Assembly: GCA_025345505.1 (NCBI GenBank)
Contig: JANVCC010000021.1
Coordinates: 2,305,878 to 2,369,877 of the forward strand
DNA: 64,000 nt
Origin: Todiramphus chloris collaris
Lineage: Eukaryota > Chordata > Aves > Coraciiformes > Alcedinidae
Direction of reading: 5' to 3'
The translations under genes and the position numbers were made by a program. The notes under the pieces were generated by a model. The model saw only the letters and a program-made list of their open reading frames with translations, did not search any database and had not been told where the DNA came from. Of the stretch, positions 1 through 12,500 are shown piece after piece. How positions within the stretch are numbered: the first letter of the stretch is position 1; every line of letters starts with the position of its first letter.

Positions 1-1283
1 TTGCATTACATGATAATAAATTTATCTGTTGAAGTTCAGCTCAGAATCTCAGGCAGAAATCGCCTTCTGATTTATTAAAACTTCAGCAAGATGCCACAAC
101 CAAGTTTAGGAAACGTTTTGATCTGGAGCCCCAAAGTTCAGTTGAAAATCTCTTCTTGTGCATTTAAATAAAAGTGAACCATCTCTGAGAAATGCTGAGT
201 AACTCGACCTCATGGTGGGAACAAACTGCAGGTGCCAAACACCTTGGAAGTCAAATAATGCAGATTTAAGAAGCCTTTTTTGCCTTTTAAAATAGGCAGG
301 GGTTTTCACACTCAAACTCTGGCTTTTCTTTGTTAATAACGGAGTTGAAGAAAGGCATGAAATACATATTTAGTTTCTGAATAACTATTGTACCTAAATG
401 ATGGTTTGCTAATGGGTTGCACGTAGCATTTAGCAGAGCAGGCTTGGTCAAAGTTCATGTTCATGCTGAACTTATCGACGCATCTTCTTCCCAGGCTGAA
501 GAGCGTTGCCGTATTTCATTTCAGTTGTTAAGCTAACCTGTTCTTCTGGTGATGTTGGCCTGCTAAGAGGGTGTGGGTTGAATCAGATGTTTCAAAACCA
601 TGCCAACTTGAGCAGGGATAATGTTTACTGAAAGTTATGTTCTTTACCAACTTAATACTGCTTTTGATTTTTTTGAGATCTCTAGATAAGGGCTGTAGAC
701 ACTTAACTGTGTTCCACCTGGAGATGAGATTGCAGCGGCCTCATGCTTCGGTTTTATAACAGTTAGGGGGCTTTTTAATGCCATTTTAATATAAAATAAA
801 CACTACTGTATTCTACCTCTTTGAAGGCAGTCCAGGTAATCTCACGTTTATCAAGGGAAATGTATGCTGTGTGTTAGGATATGCAAATCTGTAGCTCACT
901 TGCAGGTATCCCAAATGTTCTCTGGATACATTAAGCCCCTGGGAATGGGGTGGAGCTGAGGCAGGTTCTCCTGGAGGACTGCTTGGACGGAGTGGAATAC
1001 TCTTATTCAAGGTGAAAACCTCCTGCTTGTGTCTCTGAAGCAACACCAGTCTTCCTTTGGAACAAATTCTGCAGCATCTTGGATGTCAGAGAGTTTGGGC
1101 TTTACAGAAAGTAAGGGAAAAAACCTCCACGCCAAACCAGTGCCAGAAGTGGAGCTGCTTTCCAGTCCTTGTAATCTCCCTTCTAATCTGTTACTGTCCC
1201 CTGCTGATAAATGGGAACAGAGTAATTGAGGTGTTCTGACACACAAACAGTACCCATTATGTCATCTTCCATAGCTTTGGGAA

Positions 1284-1877
1284 TTAGAATCATAAAATGG
1301 CAGGGGTTGGAAGGGAGCTCTGGAGATCATTTAGTCCAACCCCCCTGCCAGAGCAGGGTCACCCAGGGCAGCCCACACAGGAACAGAGCCAGGGGGGGTT
1401 GGAAAGTCTCCAGAGAAGGAGACTCCACAGCCTCTCTGGGCAGCCTGGGCCAGGCTCTGTCACTCTCACAGTGAAGAAGCTTTTTCCTCATGTTGAGGTG
1501 GAAGTTCCTGTGTCTCACCTTGCTGCTGTTACCTCTCATCCTATCCCAGGGCACAACTGAAAAGAGCCTGGCCCCTTCTCCTTGACACCCATCCTGCAGA
1601 TATCTGTAAACATTGATAAGATCCCCTCTCAGGCTTCTCTTCTCCAGGCTAAACAGCCCCAGGGCTCTCAGCCTTTCCTCACCAGAGAGATGTTCCAGGC
1701 CCTTCATCATCTTTGCAGCTCTCCATGGGACGCTCTCCAGTATTTCCCTGTCCCTCTTGACCTGGGGAGCCCAGAACTGGACCCAATCCTCCAGCTGTGG
1801 TCTCACCAGGGCAGAGTAGAGGGGGAGGAGAACCTCCCTCGACCTGCTGGCCACACACTCCGTATGCACCCCAGGAC
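1284..1877 (-). repeat. CR1 LINE fragment, antisense
   Basis: Starts with the reverse complement of the CR1 3' tail (agaatcataaaatgg) followed by GGTTGGAAGGGAGCTCTGGA. It reads on the minus strand as the C-terminal part of CR1 ORF2, including a VPWRAAKMMKGLEHLSGEER-like stretch. 5'-truncated at about 1877, as usual for CR1. Its sequence groups with the copies at 3741, 41489 and 61617. Confidence 0.93.
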
Positions 1878-2943
1878 TGGTTGCTCAGAGGCTTTTTTGG
1901 CAGAACAGTCATCACCTGTATGGCTTTCTGTGTTTGAGATGAATCTTCATATTAGAGCTCTTGCAGGTTGCCCAACTGGGCGAAGACTGAAGAATACTGT
2001 TGCTGGACAGTTTATATTCAGTTCTTGTACCTGCTTCGTAGGAGAACTTGAATGTTTATAGATCTTGATATATTGCCTTCATCTGTGTTCATTCCACTCT
2101 GACTATATCAAAAGTAAAGTTTGTAAGTTCTTCACAGTCTTTGGTAGAAGTCTTTTTTGGTCATGGAGCCCTTGGGTGTTGAATATTTTAGGATACTAAT
2201 ACAATATAAAAGATTAAGTTGACATCTTACCCCTGCTTCACAGAAATGGTTGGTAATGTATGAAATAGCATTTTAGCCAAAGTAATATTTTAATCCTTGG
2301 TCAACATACTCTTCTGTGGTGAAGGAAGGTTCACGCTTCACTCAATTTGAGCAAGATCCCATTCTCTAGACAAAGTTTTCTCATCAGTAGGGCAGTATTC
2401 TTAAAATGTCTCTCTTGTTTTTGTGTTGATGAACAGAATCTCTCTTTGCATTTCCTTTGAGATGTTTTCCTTTGAGGTTTTTTGGTAACTTTTCTTGGTT
2501 TTGAGCTCTGGTATTTGGCAGGAAATTCTATGAAAGCTTGAGCTGGTCTTGAAAGCAATTGCTTGGTGATGTTCAACTACTTGAGACCTTCTTGCAGGTC
2601 TTGAGACCTTCTGTTACTTCAAATAACATATGCATAAGTTCAGCAAATGGGTCAATTTTCTTCAAGAATTCTAATTTCTTAACAGTCAATAGTGGAGAAT
2701 TTTTAGCAACTAGTGTGTTTCCAAATCACTAGTTTTCTTACATGCTAAACAAGTGTATTTACAACTGGTGAAAGGACCTATGAGGTACCTGTAATGTGCA
2801 ACCAAATATCTACACAGTACATTGGATGCACTCCTGACGTGGGGGAGGTTGTGGGAATTTTTAAAAGGTGTTGCAAAATGAAATTTTCACTTCCCTTGGA
2901 GTTTGTTAAATGTAAGAAACTGTTGACAGTAAATTGACAGCTG

Positions 2944-2977
2944 GTTGAGATACACCTCTGGTTGAGATACACCTCTG
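2944..2977 (+). repeat. 17-bp perfect tandem duplication
   Basis: GTTGAGATACACCTCTG occurs twice in a row. A simple local duplication with no gene role seen. Confidence 0.9.
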
Positions 2978-3740
2978 CTTCTGCTCACGTACGGTGCAAG
3001 GCTGCAAAATGCTGCCAAAGCAATTAATAGTTTATTACTCTCTTAGATTCATTCAAATCACAGTTGGTGATGTGATGAGATAAGGCTCTACTACTTATGT
3101 TTTCTATATGGGGTTTTGCAAAAGGTATGATTTGTTGGAGGGGATCTAGGTTGGATTCCCAACATCGAATGGGGTGCTTGCTCCATTCAGCACGTTACTT
3201 GGACCCTACCGTTTTGCCCAATGCAATGTAAAACACCTTTCTTGATTTGTTCAGAGCCAGTGAAATCTGGAATCTGAGAAACGATTGGGCTGTAGGTGAG
3301 TGTGTATGTAAAACCAAAACCCTTCTATTTTCTTTGGCTTTTCCAAATGCATTCCTTTGAATTTGCATTCTCAAGCTTGGGTGTTTCAGTTGCTCTAACT
3401 TCAGTTAAGCCAGCAGCTGGTCTGTGTCACTAATTCTCTAGCCTTGTACATCATGCAGGCTTCCTTCACCTAAGGAGCTACCATTGTCTTCAGATGGGTG
3501 TACAGAAGGCATTCAGACTTTAGAGGTAGCCTTGTTAGACCAGGTTATTTCATTAAAAGTAGTTGTTGGAGTTGATTTGTAATGTATCCAAGTTGGAGTG
3601 AGCTTTGCTCTGGTTTTCTGACTGGAGGAGGTCTGCCTTGGTTCAGGAAGTGCCCAAGCTGCACATGCTTAGAGACCAGGAGAGGGATCTGGGCACCTGA
3701 CTTTGTAAGCTTTCCACAGTACTACAACGTTGCCTTCTAG

Positions 3741-4274
3741 ATCATAGAATCATAGAATGGCAGGGGTTGGAAGGGAGCTCTGGAGATCATGGAGTCCAAC
3801 CCCCCTGCCAGAGCAGGGTCACCCAGGGCAGCCCACACAGGAACAGAGCCAGGGGGGGCTGGAAAGTCTCCAGAGGAGACTCCACCACCTCTCTGGGCAG
3901 CCTGGGCCAGGCTCTGGCACTCTTACAGTGAAGAAGTTTTTCCTTCTGTTGAGGTGGAACTTCCTGTGCTGCAGCTTGTGCCCATTGCCCCTCGTCCTAT
4001 CCCAGGGCAGCACTGGAAAGAGCCTGGCCCCTTCTCCTTGCCCCCCACCCTGCAGAGATTTGGAACCATTCCTAAGATCCCCTCTCAGGCTTCTCTTCTC
4101 CAGGCTGAACAGCCCCAGGGCTCTCAGCCTTTCCTCACCAGAGAGATGTTCCACTCCCTTCAGCATCCTCACAGCCTCTCTGGGACTCTCCCCAGTATTT
4201 CCCTGTCCCTCTTGAACTGGGAGCTCAAAGCTGAACCCAACACTCCAGCTGTGGTCTCACCAGGGCAGAGCAGG
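3741..4274 (-). repeat. CR1 LINE fragment, antisense, same subfamily as 1284-1877
   Basis: Has an intact double tail (atcatagaatcatagaatgg) at the 3' end and the same body as the copy at 1284 with few differences. The clean tail suggests a comparatively recent insertion. Confidence 0.94.
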
Positions 4275-5204
4275 TATTTTCTCTTCCCTGCTGTCTGACC
4301 CAGGATGCTGATTGAAGCCACATGAAACTTCTGATACGCTGTGTGCCAACCACAGAAGTGTTTGAGCAGTTGTTGAAGATGCTGAAAGAAAAAACTACTT
4401 GGGGGAAAACATATTTGTAGAGCACTCAAATTCATGAGGAATTTACCTGAATTGAATCTTGAGTATATTTATGTTCCCAGCATTCCAGAGTCTGAAGTGG
4501 GAAGCTTTTGGTTGACATCGGTTCTCTCTCCAGTGTCGTTAGGAAGAACAGAAGATGTAAGAGGCAGAATTGGATGAATTTATATCCTTGGTATTGGCTG
4601 AATTTATATCCTTTGCTTTTCAGCTATAGATTTCTATCAGTGTGCATAAATCAAGCATTTTCCTGAAGTGTCTAAACTATATGCAACACTACAAAATGTA
4701 ATTACTCTTACAAGGGCATCACCTCGATCCATATTAGCTTTGCAGTAAATATCTGGGTATTGTTGCAAGTTGAGTTTGAGCCAATAACTCAAGGACTGGT
4801 CTCTACAACTTTTTGCAGGAGCTGGTTTCCTTTGTTAAAAGAATCTCCCTCTTGATCCCTAGAGCAGCAGTGAATTCCACTCCAAGGACAGGCTTACAGT
4901 ACTGCAGGTATTACTGCAGATGCTGGAAGGAGTTGAGCTGCAGCCGTAAAGACCACGAACACAGGCTCTGAGCAGGCACCTCACCTTTGTTAATTCCCAT
5001 CTTCTCATCTAGGCTCTGGTAGCTGGTTTTTTACCAGTGCAGGTGGACCTAGCATTATGCAGGGACAAAAGATCAGGGACCAAATGTTACACGCTTCACC
5101 AGTTCGTTTTTGCCCGCAAGTGTGTGTCTGTACTGGGTGCTTGCAGTGAAAAGTGCTGCTTGTGACTGCCCCAGGAAACTGCTGCACAATTCTGTTGGAG
5201 AGCT

Positions 5205-5882
5205 GTCTGGCAGGGAGCGATCCGGGGGTTCTAATAGACAGGAGAATGAACATGAGCCAGCAGTGTGCCCAGGGGCAAGGAAGGCCAAGGGCATCCTGGC
5301 CTGGCTCAGAACCAGTGTGAGCAGCAGGAGCAGGGAGGGGACTGCCCCCTGTGCTCAGCACTGGGGAGGCCTCCCCTCGAGCACTGTGTCCAGTTTGGGC
5401 ACCTCAGTCCCAGAGAGATCTCGAGGGGCTGGAGCGGGGGCAGAGGAGGCAACGGAGCTGGGCAAGGGGCTGGAGAAGAGATCCTCTGAGGAGCGTTTGA
5501 AGGAGCTGGGTCTGTTTAGTTTGAGGAAGAGGAGGATGAGGGGAGCCCTCATCACTCTCTCCAGCTCCCTGACAGGACATTGGAGAGAGGCTGGTGCTGG
5601 GCTCTGCTCTCAGGTGATCAGGGACAGAACCAGAGGGAACGGCCTCAAGCTGAAACAAGGCAGGTTTAGACTGGGCACTAGGGAAAAATTCTTCATGGAA
5701 AGGGCAGTGAAATATTGGAATGGGCTGCCCAGGGAGGGGGTTGAGTCCCCATCCCTGGATGGGTTTAAACATTGCTTGGATGTGGTGTTGGGGGACATGG
5801 TCTAGGGGTGAACTTGTAGAGTAGGGCTGATGGTTGGACACGATGATCCCAAGGGGCTTTTCCAACCTGAGGGATTCTGTGA
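5205..5882 (+). repeat. CR1 LINE fragment, sense
   Basis: Covers the 3' part of ORF2 (from a 'MNMSQQCA'-like start in a shifted frame) to the 3' end, with GGAATGGGCTGCCCAGGGAG and a tail gattctgtgactctgtga. Frameshifts break the ORF. It lies directly against the next element. Confidence 0.92.
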
Positions 5883-5892
5883 CTCTGTGAAA

Positions 5893-6779
5893 ATTTGGCA
5901 CCAGGTAAGGATTATCAAGAAGTTTATCAGGAGTAGTCAGAATGGATTTACCAAGGGGAAATTATGCTTGACTAATCTGTTAGCCTTCAATGACATTGTG
6001 ACTGAATGGATATATACAGCGAGACCCGTGGGTGTAGTCTACCTTGACTTTATCAGGTAGTCTTCCGTAACATCCTTTGAGCAAGCTCAGGAATTGTCAG
6101 ATAGAAGAATGGACAGTGGAACTGCTTAAGAACTGGTTACACAATAGAGCCCAACGAGTGGTGATCAATGGTCCAGAGTCCAGATGGAGACCGGTAACTA
6201 GTAGAGTCCCCCAGGGATCAGTGCCGAGTCCAGTCCTGTTCAACATCTTTATCAACAGCCTTGATGATGGGACAGAGTACCTTCTCAGGAAGTTTGCTGA
6301 GGACTCAAAACTAGGAGAATTGGCTGATTCACCTGATGGCTGTGTGGCCATCAGCAAGACATGGACAGACTGGAGAGCTGGGCAAAGAGGAACCTAATGA
6401 GGTTCAATAAGAGTAAGTGCAGAGTCTTGCGCCTGGGAAGGAACAACAAAATGCACCCGTACAGGTTAGGAGGTGATCTGCTGGAGAGTAGCTCCGTGGA
6501 AAAGGACCTTGGAGTCCTGATAAGACAACAAGTTATCCATGGGACAGCAATGTGCCCTTGTGGCTAAGAAGGCCAATGGTATCCTGGGGTAATTTGAGAA
6601 GAGTGTGTTCAGCAGATCAAGGGAGGTTCTGTTCCCCCTCTACTCTGCCCTAGTGAGACCTCACCTGGAGTATTGCATTTAGGTCTGGTCTCTCCGGTTC
6701 AAGAGAGACAGAGATCTACTTAAAGTAACAGAGGGCTATGAGAATGATGAAGGGACTGGAACACCTGCCTTATGAGGCA
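5893..6779 (+). repeat. CR1 LINE fragment with part of the reverse transcriptase, sense
   Basis: The most 5' CR1 material in the window. Frames carry [22 protein letters not shown], the VPQGSVPSPVLFNIFIN block and a KFAEDSKLG block. The last is the catalytic FADD box with Asp changed to Glu. Stops and frameshifts, and loss of the segment after the YLDF box, show that it is dead. It ends abruptly where an antisense CR1 begins. Confidence 0.92.
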
Positions 6780-6780
6780 C

Positions 6781-7003
6781 TTCACAGAATCACAGGAGGC
6801 TAGGGGCTGGCAGGGACCACTGGAGATCATTGAGTCCAACCCCAATGCCAAGTCAGGGTCACCTAGAGCAGGTCACGCAGGCTGCTGTTGTCCAGGCAGG
6901 GTTGGAAAGTCTCTAGAGATGGAGACTCCACCACCTCTCTGGACAGCCTGGGCCAGTGCTCCATTGCCCTCAAAGAAGTTCCTCATGTTTAGATGGAATT
7001 CAG
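6781..7003 (-). repeat. CR1 LINE fragment, antisense, abutting a sense copy
   Basis: Begins tcacagaatcacaggaggct and continues with the 3' end of CR1 in reverse (CATTGAGTCCAACCCCAATG). It meets the 3' side of the sense copy at about 6780, which suggests that it inserted into that copy. Confidence 0.9.
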
Positions 7004-8596
7004 CATAGTTTTCTTGGCTTTGTAGGGATTCACATTATTATGCATCATAAAAAGTGTCTCTTAAAAGTTAACTCTGATCCTAGGTAGAGCCCACAGGTGA
7101 TGTGCAAGTCGTGTTGTTGCTCATATGTAATGCAGTGCTTCAAGTCTACCTCATCTTCTATTGCTTCAGGCTGTTGTGCTTGGTGGGAACTGTTCTCCTC
7201 GATTCTTGCTTTCAGCTCCTAAGCTCCTCTTGCTCAGACTGATTCGAGTGCATTGTAACAGAGCAGGAGGATGGGTTCCTGAACATGCTCTAGGGAAGAG
7301 AAGGATCCAGAAACTGCACTGAGCCAAGCAAAAGAGATGCAACAAGGTGCTGGGAGCATGTCTTGTCCTGAGGAGAAGGAGAAATTGCAGCGAGAGCTAG
7401 GGAACAGTCTGCTGGTCCTCGGGAGAGACTCTGTGAGCTTGCTTCAGTCTTGGAGGAGTTGGACTGGGGATTCTTTGGGTTTTTGTTTGGTGGGGGTTTT
7501 TTGGTGTTGGTTTGATGGTGTTTTTTTGGTGTGGTTTTTTTTGGTGTTGGTACAATAAGAGAGTATGTAAGGCATGACCACTTTCTCTAAACAATGAATT
7601 CACTCCAAAACTGCTGACTGTTACAAAAGCTTCTTCATGCCTTTCATAGTTAGCAAGCAGATAAAATACTCAAGCCCATCAGTACTGCTGCCAGTGAAGG
7701 AGCATGAAGCAGTAGATTCAGAATTCCGAGGCTGCTGACACTTTTCTGTTGTGCAGACGCTTTCCTTAGTTGCACTTTGGTTGGTTTTTTTGTTGGCTTC
7801 TGTTTATTTTTGGTTTGGTTTTGTGAGGTAGAGATGGGGAACTTTGGAGGGCTGGCTGTCGTTCAGGTTCCTCTGGTCTGATAAGCTTTTCCCTAGCAAA
7901 GGGAGACCTGGTGTACAGGTTTACTCTTTGGTTCCATGAATAATGTCACAGTTAAAGCAGTTAGTGGAAAAAATTACGGCTGATAAACCATTTCCCTTTC
8001 TAATTTCTGTATCTATGACTCTATCCATCTATACTGGCAACAAATACAAAGACTTTTATGTTACAGCTTACCCTGGATGTTAGGGCTTGTATGGGTTACT
8101 CTAACAGTAGCAAAATGTGAGGAGAGAAATTGTCTTCATTACTAGTTAGAAAAATGAAAATAAGATATTTTGGTTTTGACAGTGAAAGAAGGACCAAGAA
8201 CAAGTGTTGGCTGATGGAGACATGAGATTAGGAGGACTCAGCAAGCAGAGCAAAGAGATTTACTGTAGCAGAGTGCAGATGCACTCTACTGTAGCAATGA
8301 TGCAGTTTATTGAAGGTTAATAATGATGCCTTTGAAGGAATACCATGGTCTTTAGCATCTCCCTTGTTTCATAAGGAGGAAGTTCTGTTACCACGATCAC
8401 ATAATAAATCACGATACGGTTTGGTTACTGTCGCTATGGTTCCATTCGATGAAACCTTTCATTTGCACCAAACTTGTGTTGCTCTACCTCATGAGACACA
8501 CTCTTCCTCCCCAGCAAGCCGAAGAGCTATGAAAATCTGAGAGTTAAGAGTTAACTATTTTGAATGTCAGACTTTAATTTGGAGCAGATTGTAATC

Positions 8597-8653
8597 CACG
8601 TGCGTGGTTCGTGCTTTGGTGCCGCCGCTTCACGCGCGCCTGTTAAAAGGCGT
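8597..8653. promoter_or_regulatory. CpG-rich patch with E-box and GCGTG words (possible regulatory element)
   Basis: Nine CpG dinucleotides in under 60 bases inside an intron that is otherwise poor in CpG. It includes CCACGTGCGTGG (E-box CACGTG overlapping GCGTG), CCGCCG, ACGCGCGC and GGCGTG. ACGTG and GCGTG are core sites for ARNT-partnered bHLH-PAS factors. Function is inference only. Confidence 0.3.
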
Positions 8654-9397
8654 GAAAAAAATTCTCAAGAGATACCAAAGTCTGGAGAATAATTGGAGAA
8701 GCTGAAGCATTTCTTGTCACCTCAGCTGTTGTAAGCAAAAAGGAACAAGCCCAAAGCTTGCGTGGAATAAATTGGTAACCTGTCTTGCTCCTAAAAAAGT
8801 GTGCGGTTGTTTAGCTGGGAATTCTTAAATTCTAGGATTTCTGTCTTTTTGGTTTTTTTCTGTAAGGAGTGTACAAATAAAATAGCTGCTGCTACACATT
8901 CCTGTGTACTTAATTCCCTAGAGCACATTCTAAAATACAAGAAAAATTCTGGATCCTAGGTAAGACTGTTTACAATCTACCAGGAAAATAACTGTGCTTA
9001 GATTTTTGTATAGGATGTGTTCTATTTTAAGTTGCTATGTGCAGTTTTTCTTAAGAGAATTATTTCGAGGTTCTGGCACATAGAAAACTTTGCCCCTTCT
9101 GATTCTGAAGTAAAAACCTGAAAATTAGCATTTCACTTTGGGTAAGTGCCATTTTGGAGGATGATACAACGTTAGGTAAGCCTGTAGGAAAAGTGACCCC
9201 TAAAATAATTACGTTAACTAAGTGATTCCTCAAGGTAGGCTTTTCAAATGTTACTTGGGGTAAAAATTTACTGCCAAGGTCTCTTGCCAGTGTTCATTAG
9301 TACTGTGTTCCTTTCTGGTTTACTGGGACAAAGCCCAGTGCTCTGTTTACTAGAACTCTGTTAACACTTAAAAATTATTCTCTTTCTATTTTGACAG

Positions 9398-9521
9398 GCC
9401 CGTTGGAATGCCAAAAATGGAAAAAGTTTACCTACATAACCCTAGCTCAGAAGAAACAATTACATTAGTATCAATATCTGCTACAACATCACATTTTCAT
9501 GCATCATTTTTTCAAAATAGG
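9398..9521 (+). CDS. TMEM131: TMEM131 window exon 1 (residues 1-41)
   Basis: The acceptor is ttgacag and the donor gtaagt. The first base completes a codon from an upstream exon, and the exon ends on a codon boundary. It encodes the first strands of the PapD-like domain, opening with [15 protein letters not shown]. This is the first exon I can find. The preceding intron is at least 9.4 kb, so the signal peptide and first roughly 100-120 residues must lie upstream of the window. Confidence 0.95.
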
Positions 9522-12500
9522 GTAAGTTATTCTGCTTTCTCAAAATGACCTTTTCCTTCCCCACTCCAAATTTGAACTTGATTTCCCTCCCTCCTTTAAA
9601 TCCTGCAATAATTACATACCTAAAAGCATTAGGATCCAGCAGTTCTTGATCTCTTATCAGTTACCAAGCAAATTTGAGCTGAGTACAGAGATGCACAGAA
9701 ACCCTCCTAGAAGAGAAGGAGTGAAATACTGCATAGGAGCTCTGGAAGCATCGAGTGCACCCGAGGCTTTAGCAGCAGATCTGCCTTGGTGCTGAAGTGA
9801 CAGAGTATATACGTTGCCTTATAGCAAATACAGGAACAAACTGTTCTTTGTTTTATTTCTTTTTTTCCTGAAAATTATAGGTCCAGTGAAGTGGTGTTAG
9901 TGTGAAGCAGGCACTTGAATGCACTTGTAACTGCTGCAGTCATGTTACAGGAGCTTGCGTGGTGTCAGCAGGGTTAACCCCTAACCACTGCGTTCAGATA
10001 CAGTCCTCTAGTTCCCTTTCTGTCTCCAGGGTCTGTGGCTTAGCAGGGGACATATAAACACTAAAAACATCACAAAACCTGTCTATCAGCAGCCTTTCTC
10101 ACTTATGGGACACTTGTAGTAAGTGCATTTCTCCCCTGTTGTGTAAACACCCAGTCCAAACTATTTCTGTCGTAAGCTGAAATCTGAAGTTCAGAATTCA
10201 ACAACAAAAAAAATCAGTTAAATATGATCCTGCCCTGGGCAATAGCTGTAAAACATTGGTATTTTTATTATTGTGTCACACATTTTTATTTCTCTAAAAC
10301 TTCTTTTTTTTTTTTTCCAAATCTTCAGTAGAACTTCTAACTTTGATTTTCCATTAAGAACACACAGACATCTTTCATGGCACAAAAGCTATTGTTCATC
10401 TGCAGGGTGGAATGCCTTCAATAAACAGTTTTGCTTATTCCTCTGCTTTCTTCCTTTTATTTTTTCCCCAGAAAATTCTCCCAGGAGGGAACACGTCCTT
10501 TGATGTTGTTTTCCTCGCAAGAGTAGTGGGAAATGTAGAGAACACTTTATTTATTAACACTTCAAATCATGGGGTATTTACTTATCAGGTAAGAGAATGG
10601 CACTCTTTCAGCAACCCAAGTGTGGATCAAGCAGAGCAGCATCTATTACAGCATGCTCACAGCCAGGGATATTTGCACAGTACTGGCTTTGGGGTTTTTT
10701 AATCAGCCTAGCTGCAATTTTCATCCCTGCTGCTTGCTGTAACACAGGTATACCACTGTAAATATCTGTAGAGCAGCACTGCCAGCCAGATCCATGAAAT
10801 CATGCATGGTTTAAAGTCCCCCCAACAGCTTTTCTGTGTGTGTGTTATTTTAGTGGCTCATCACAGGGATCTAGCTCATTCTTTAGCTCTGTATCCATCT
10901 CAGTGATGATATTATTCATTAAGCTGTCAAAAAATGACTCGAGATTTAGGACGATGAACAGATGAGAGAGTCTGAAAAGTGAGAGAAACCCTCTCGTTGA
11001 AAGACTATGAGGGCACAGACCCCCTTCCTGTATGGATAGCCTGTTCCATACTGGTGTGATGAAAGAGTATTTCACATCTTTTCAACTTCTGGCTGGTATG
11101 CAGTGTTTTAGAGTATTTAGCTGGTATTCTGATTGCCTGTGTTCTAGATCTGTCAGTAGCTATGAGAAACACCCTTTGGCTGCCAACTAAACCAGTTTCT
11201 TGATTTCAGTGCTTCAGCATGTTACTGGTTTTACACGTTTGGTTAGAAGTATACTGTAAAAGTAATAGAAAAAGAGTACTTGGTAGGTGACTAAAATTGC
11301 CTCGTGTGTGTCAGGCTCTGACAACACTTCCATACAGCTCCTTAAGCTTTTTTTTTCTTTTCTTTTTCTGACCCAGGTGTTTGGCATTGGGGTACCCAAC
11401 CCCTATCGATTGCGCCCGTTTATTGGGGCACGAGTTCCTGTAAATAGCAGTTTTTCTCCTATAATAAATATACATAACCCTCACAGTGAACCTTTGCAGG
11501 TGAGTCTAAGAGGAAACTGTTAAATGCTCAGTTATGTTTATGACATTAAACTGAAATGTTATTTTGGTACTTTGGAGAGGAAACGGGCTTCAGTTGTGCC
11601 AGGGGAGGTTTAGGTTGGACGTGAGGAAGAATTTCTCTCCTGAGAGAGTGGTGAGGCCTTGGCACAGGCTGCCCAGGGAGGGGGGGAGTCACCATCCCTG
11701 CAGGGCTTCCAAAAACATGTAGACGTAGCACTTCAGGACATGGGGTAGTGGTCATGGTAATGTTGGGTAGGTGGTTGGACTTGATGATCTTGAAGGTCTT
11801 TTCCAACCTTAATGGTTCCGTGGTGCTGCTGGAGGGTTCTAGTTGAACTTTAAAGCCATTTGAGGCCAAGTCTTTCATATTATGTAAACATTTTTCTGCT
11901 TAAATGCAGATCAGTTGTTCTAAAAATTGTAGAATACGCTTCAATATCTCTCGATTTCCTAAACTGAGGTTTTTACTGTGAAATTTCCATTTTTAAACTG
12001 GTCACAATTACTGCAAAATAAAGAATTAAACTTCCTTGTCAATTAAGAAAAATACTGAAGCAAACAAAGTAAAACAGGTTTTTAATCCAGGCACGCCTCT
12101 TAGCTTCCTTCTGCTTTTGCACAGCACAAGGTGTCTTTATGGTGTACCCTGGCATGTAATGGTTGGCAGGCATTCTTAGGCTAAGGCAAGATTGGTGTTT
12201 GTACTTCATAAAACAAGGAAATGATTCTGTTGAGTGATCCACTACCTGTGAAATGCTACAGACAGCACTGAACAGGTAGAACTGGCAAGTGGTCGATCAT
12301 CAGTAAAAGTGAATTTGGAAGATACTTGCCATTGCACATTAGAATACCTGATAACTAAACCAGGGTCCCTTTAAACTTGAGTGTTAATGTTTTCCTGTTA
12401 CCCATCTCAGGTGGTAGAAATGTATTCCAGTGGAGGTGATCTCCATTTAGAGCTTCCAACAGGTCAGCAAGGAGGTACAAGGAAGCTATGGGTGAGTAGG

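Larger units (their letters stand above)
1..9397 (+). other. Long intron upstream of window exon 1
   Basis: This runs from the window edge to the first TMEM131 acceptor. It holds five CR1 fragments, GT-rich simple tracts (about 7477-7552 and 7785-7826), a 17-bp tandem duplication (2944-2977) and a CpG-rich patch (8597-8653). I looked for the upstream exon that should encode the residues just before PVGMP and did not find it. The unique parts (1-1283, 1878-3740, 4275-5204, 7004-9397) show nothing else I can name. Confidence 0.8.

Noticed and set aside
1327..1869. 180-codon minus-strand open frame
   Set aside because: It is the C-terminal part of CR1 ORF2 in a truncated, antisense CR1 fragment, not a host gene.
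2331..2576. 81-codon Lys-rich minus-strand frame
   Set aside because: Lys/Arg-rich because of A/T-rich sequence. No similarity recognised and no splice or start support.
5110..5805. 231-codon + strand open frame
   Set aside because: It runs through unique sequence into a sense CR1 fragment and switches CR1 frames. No independent protein.
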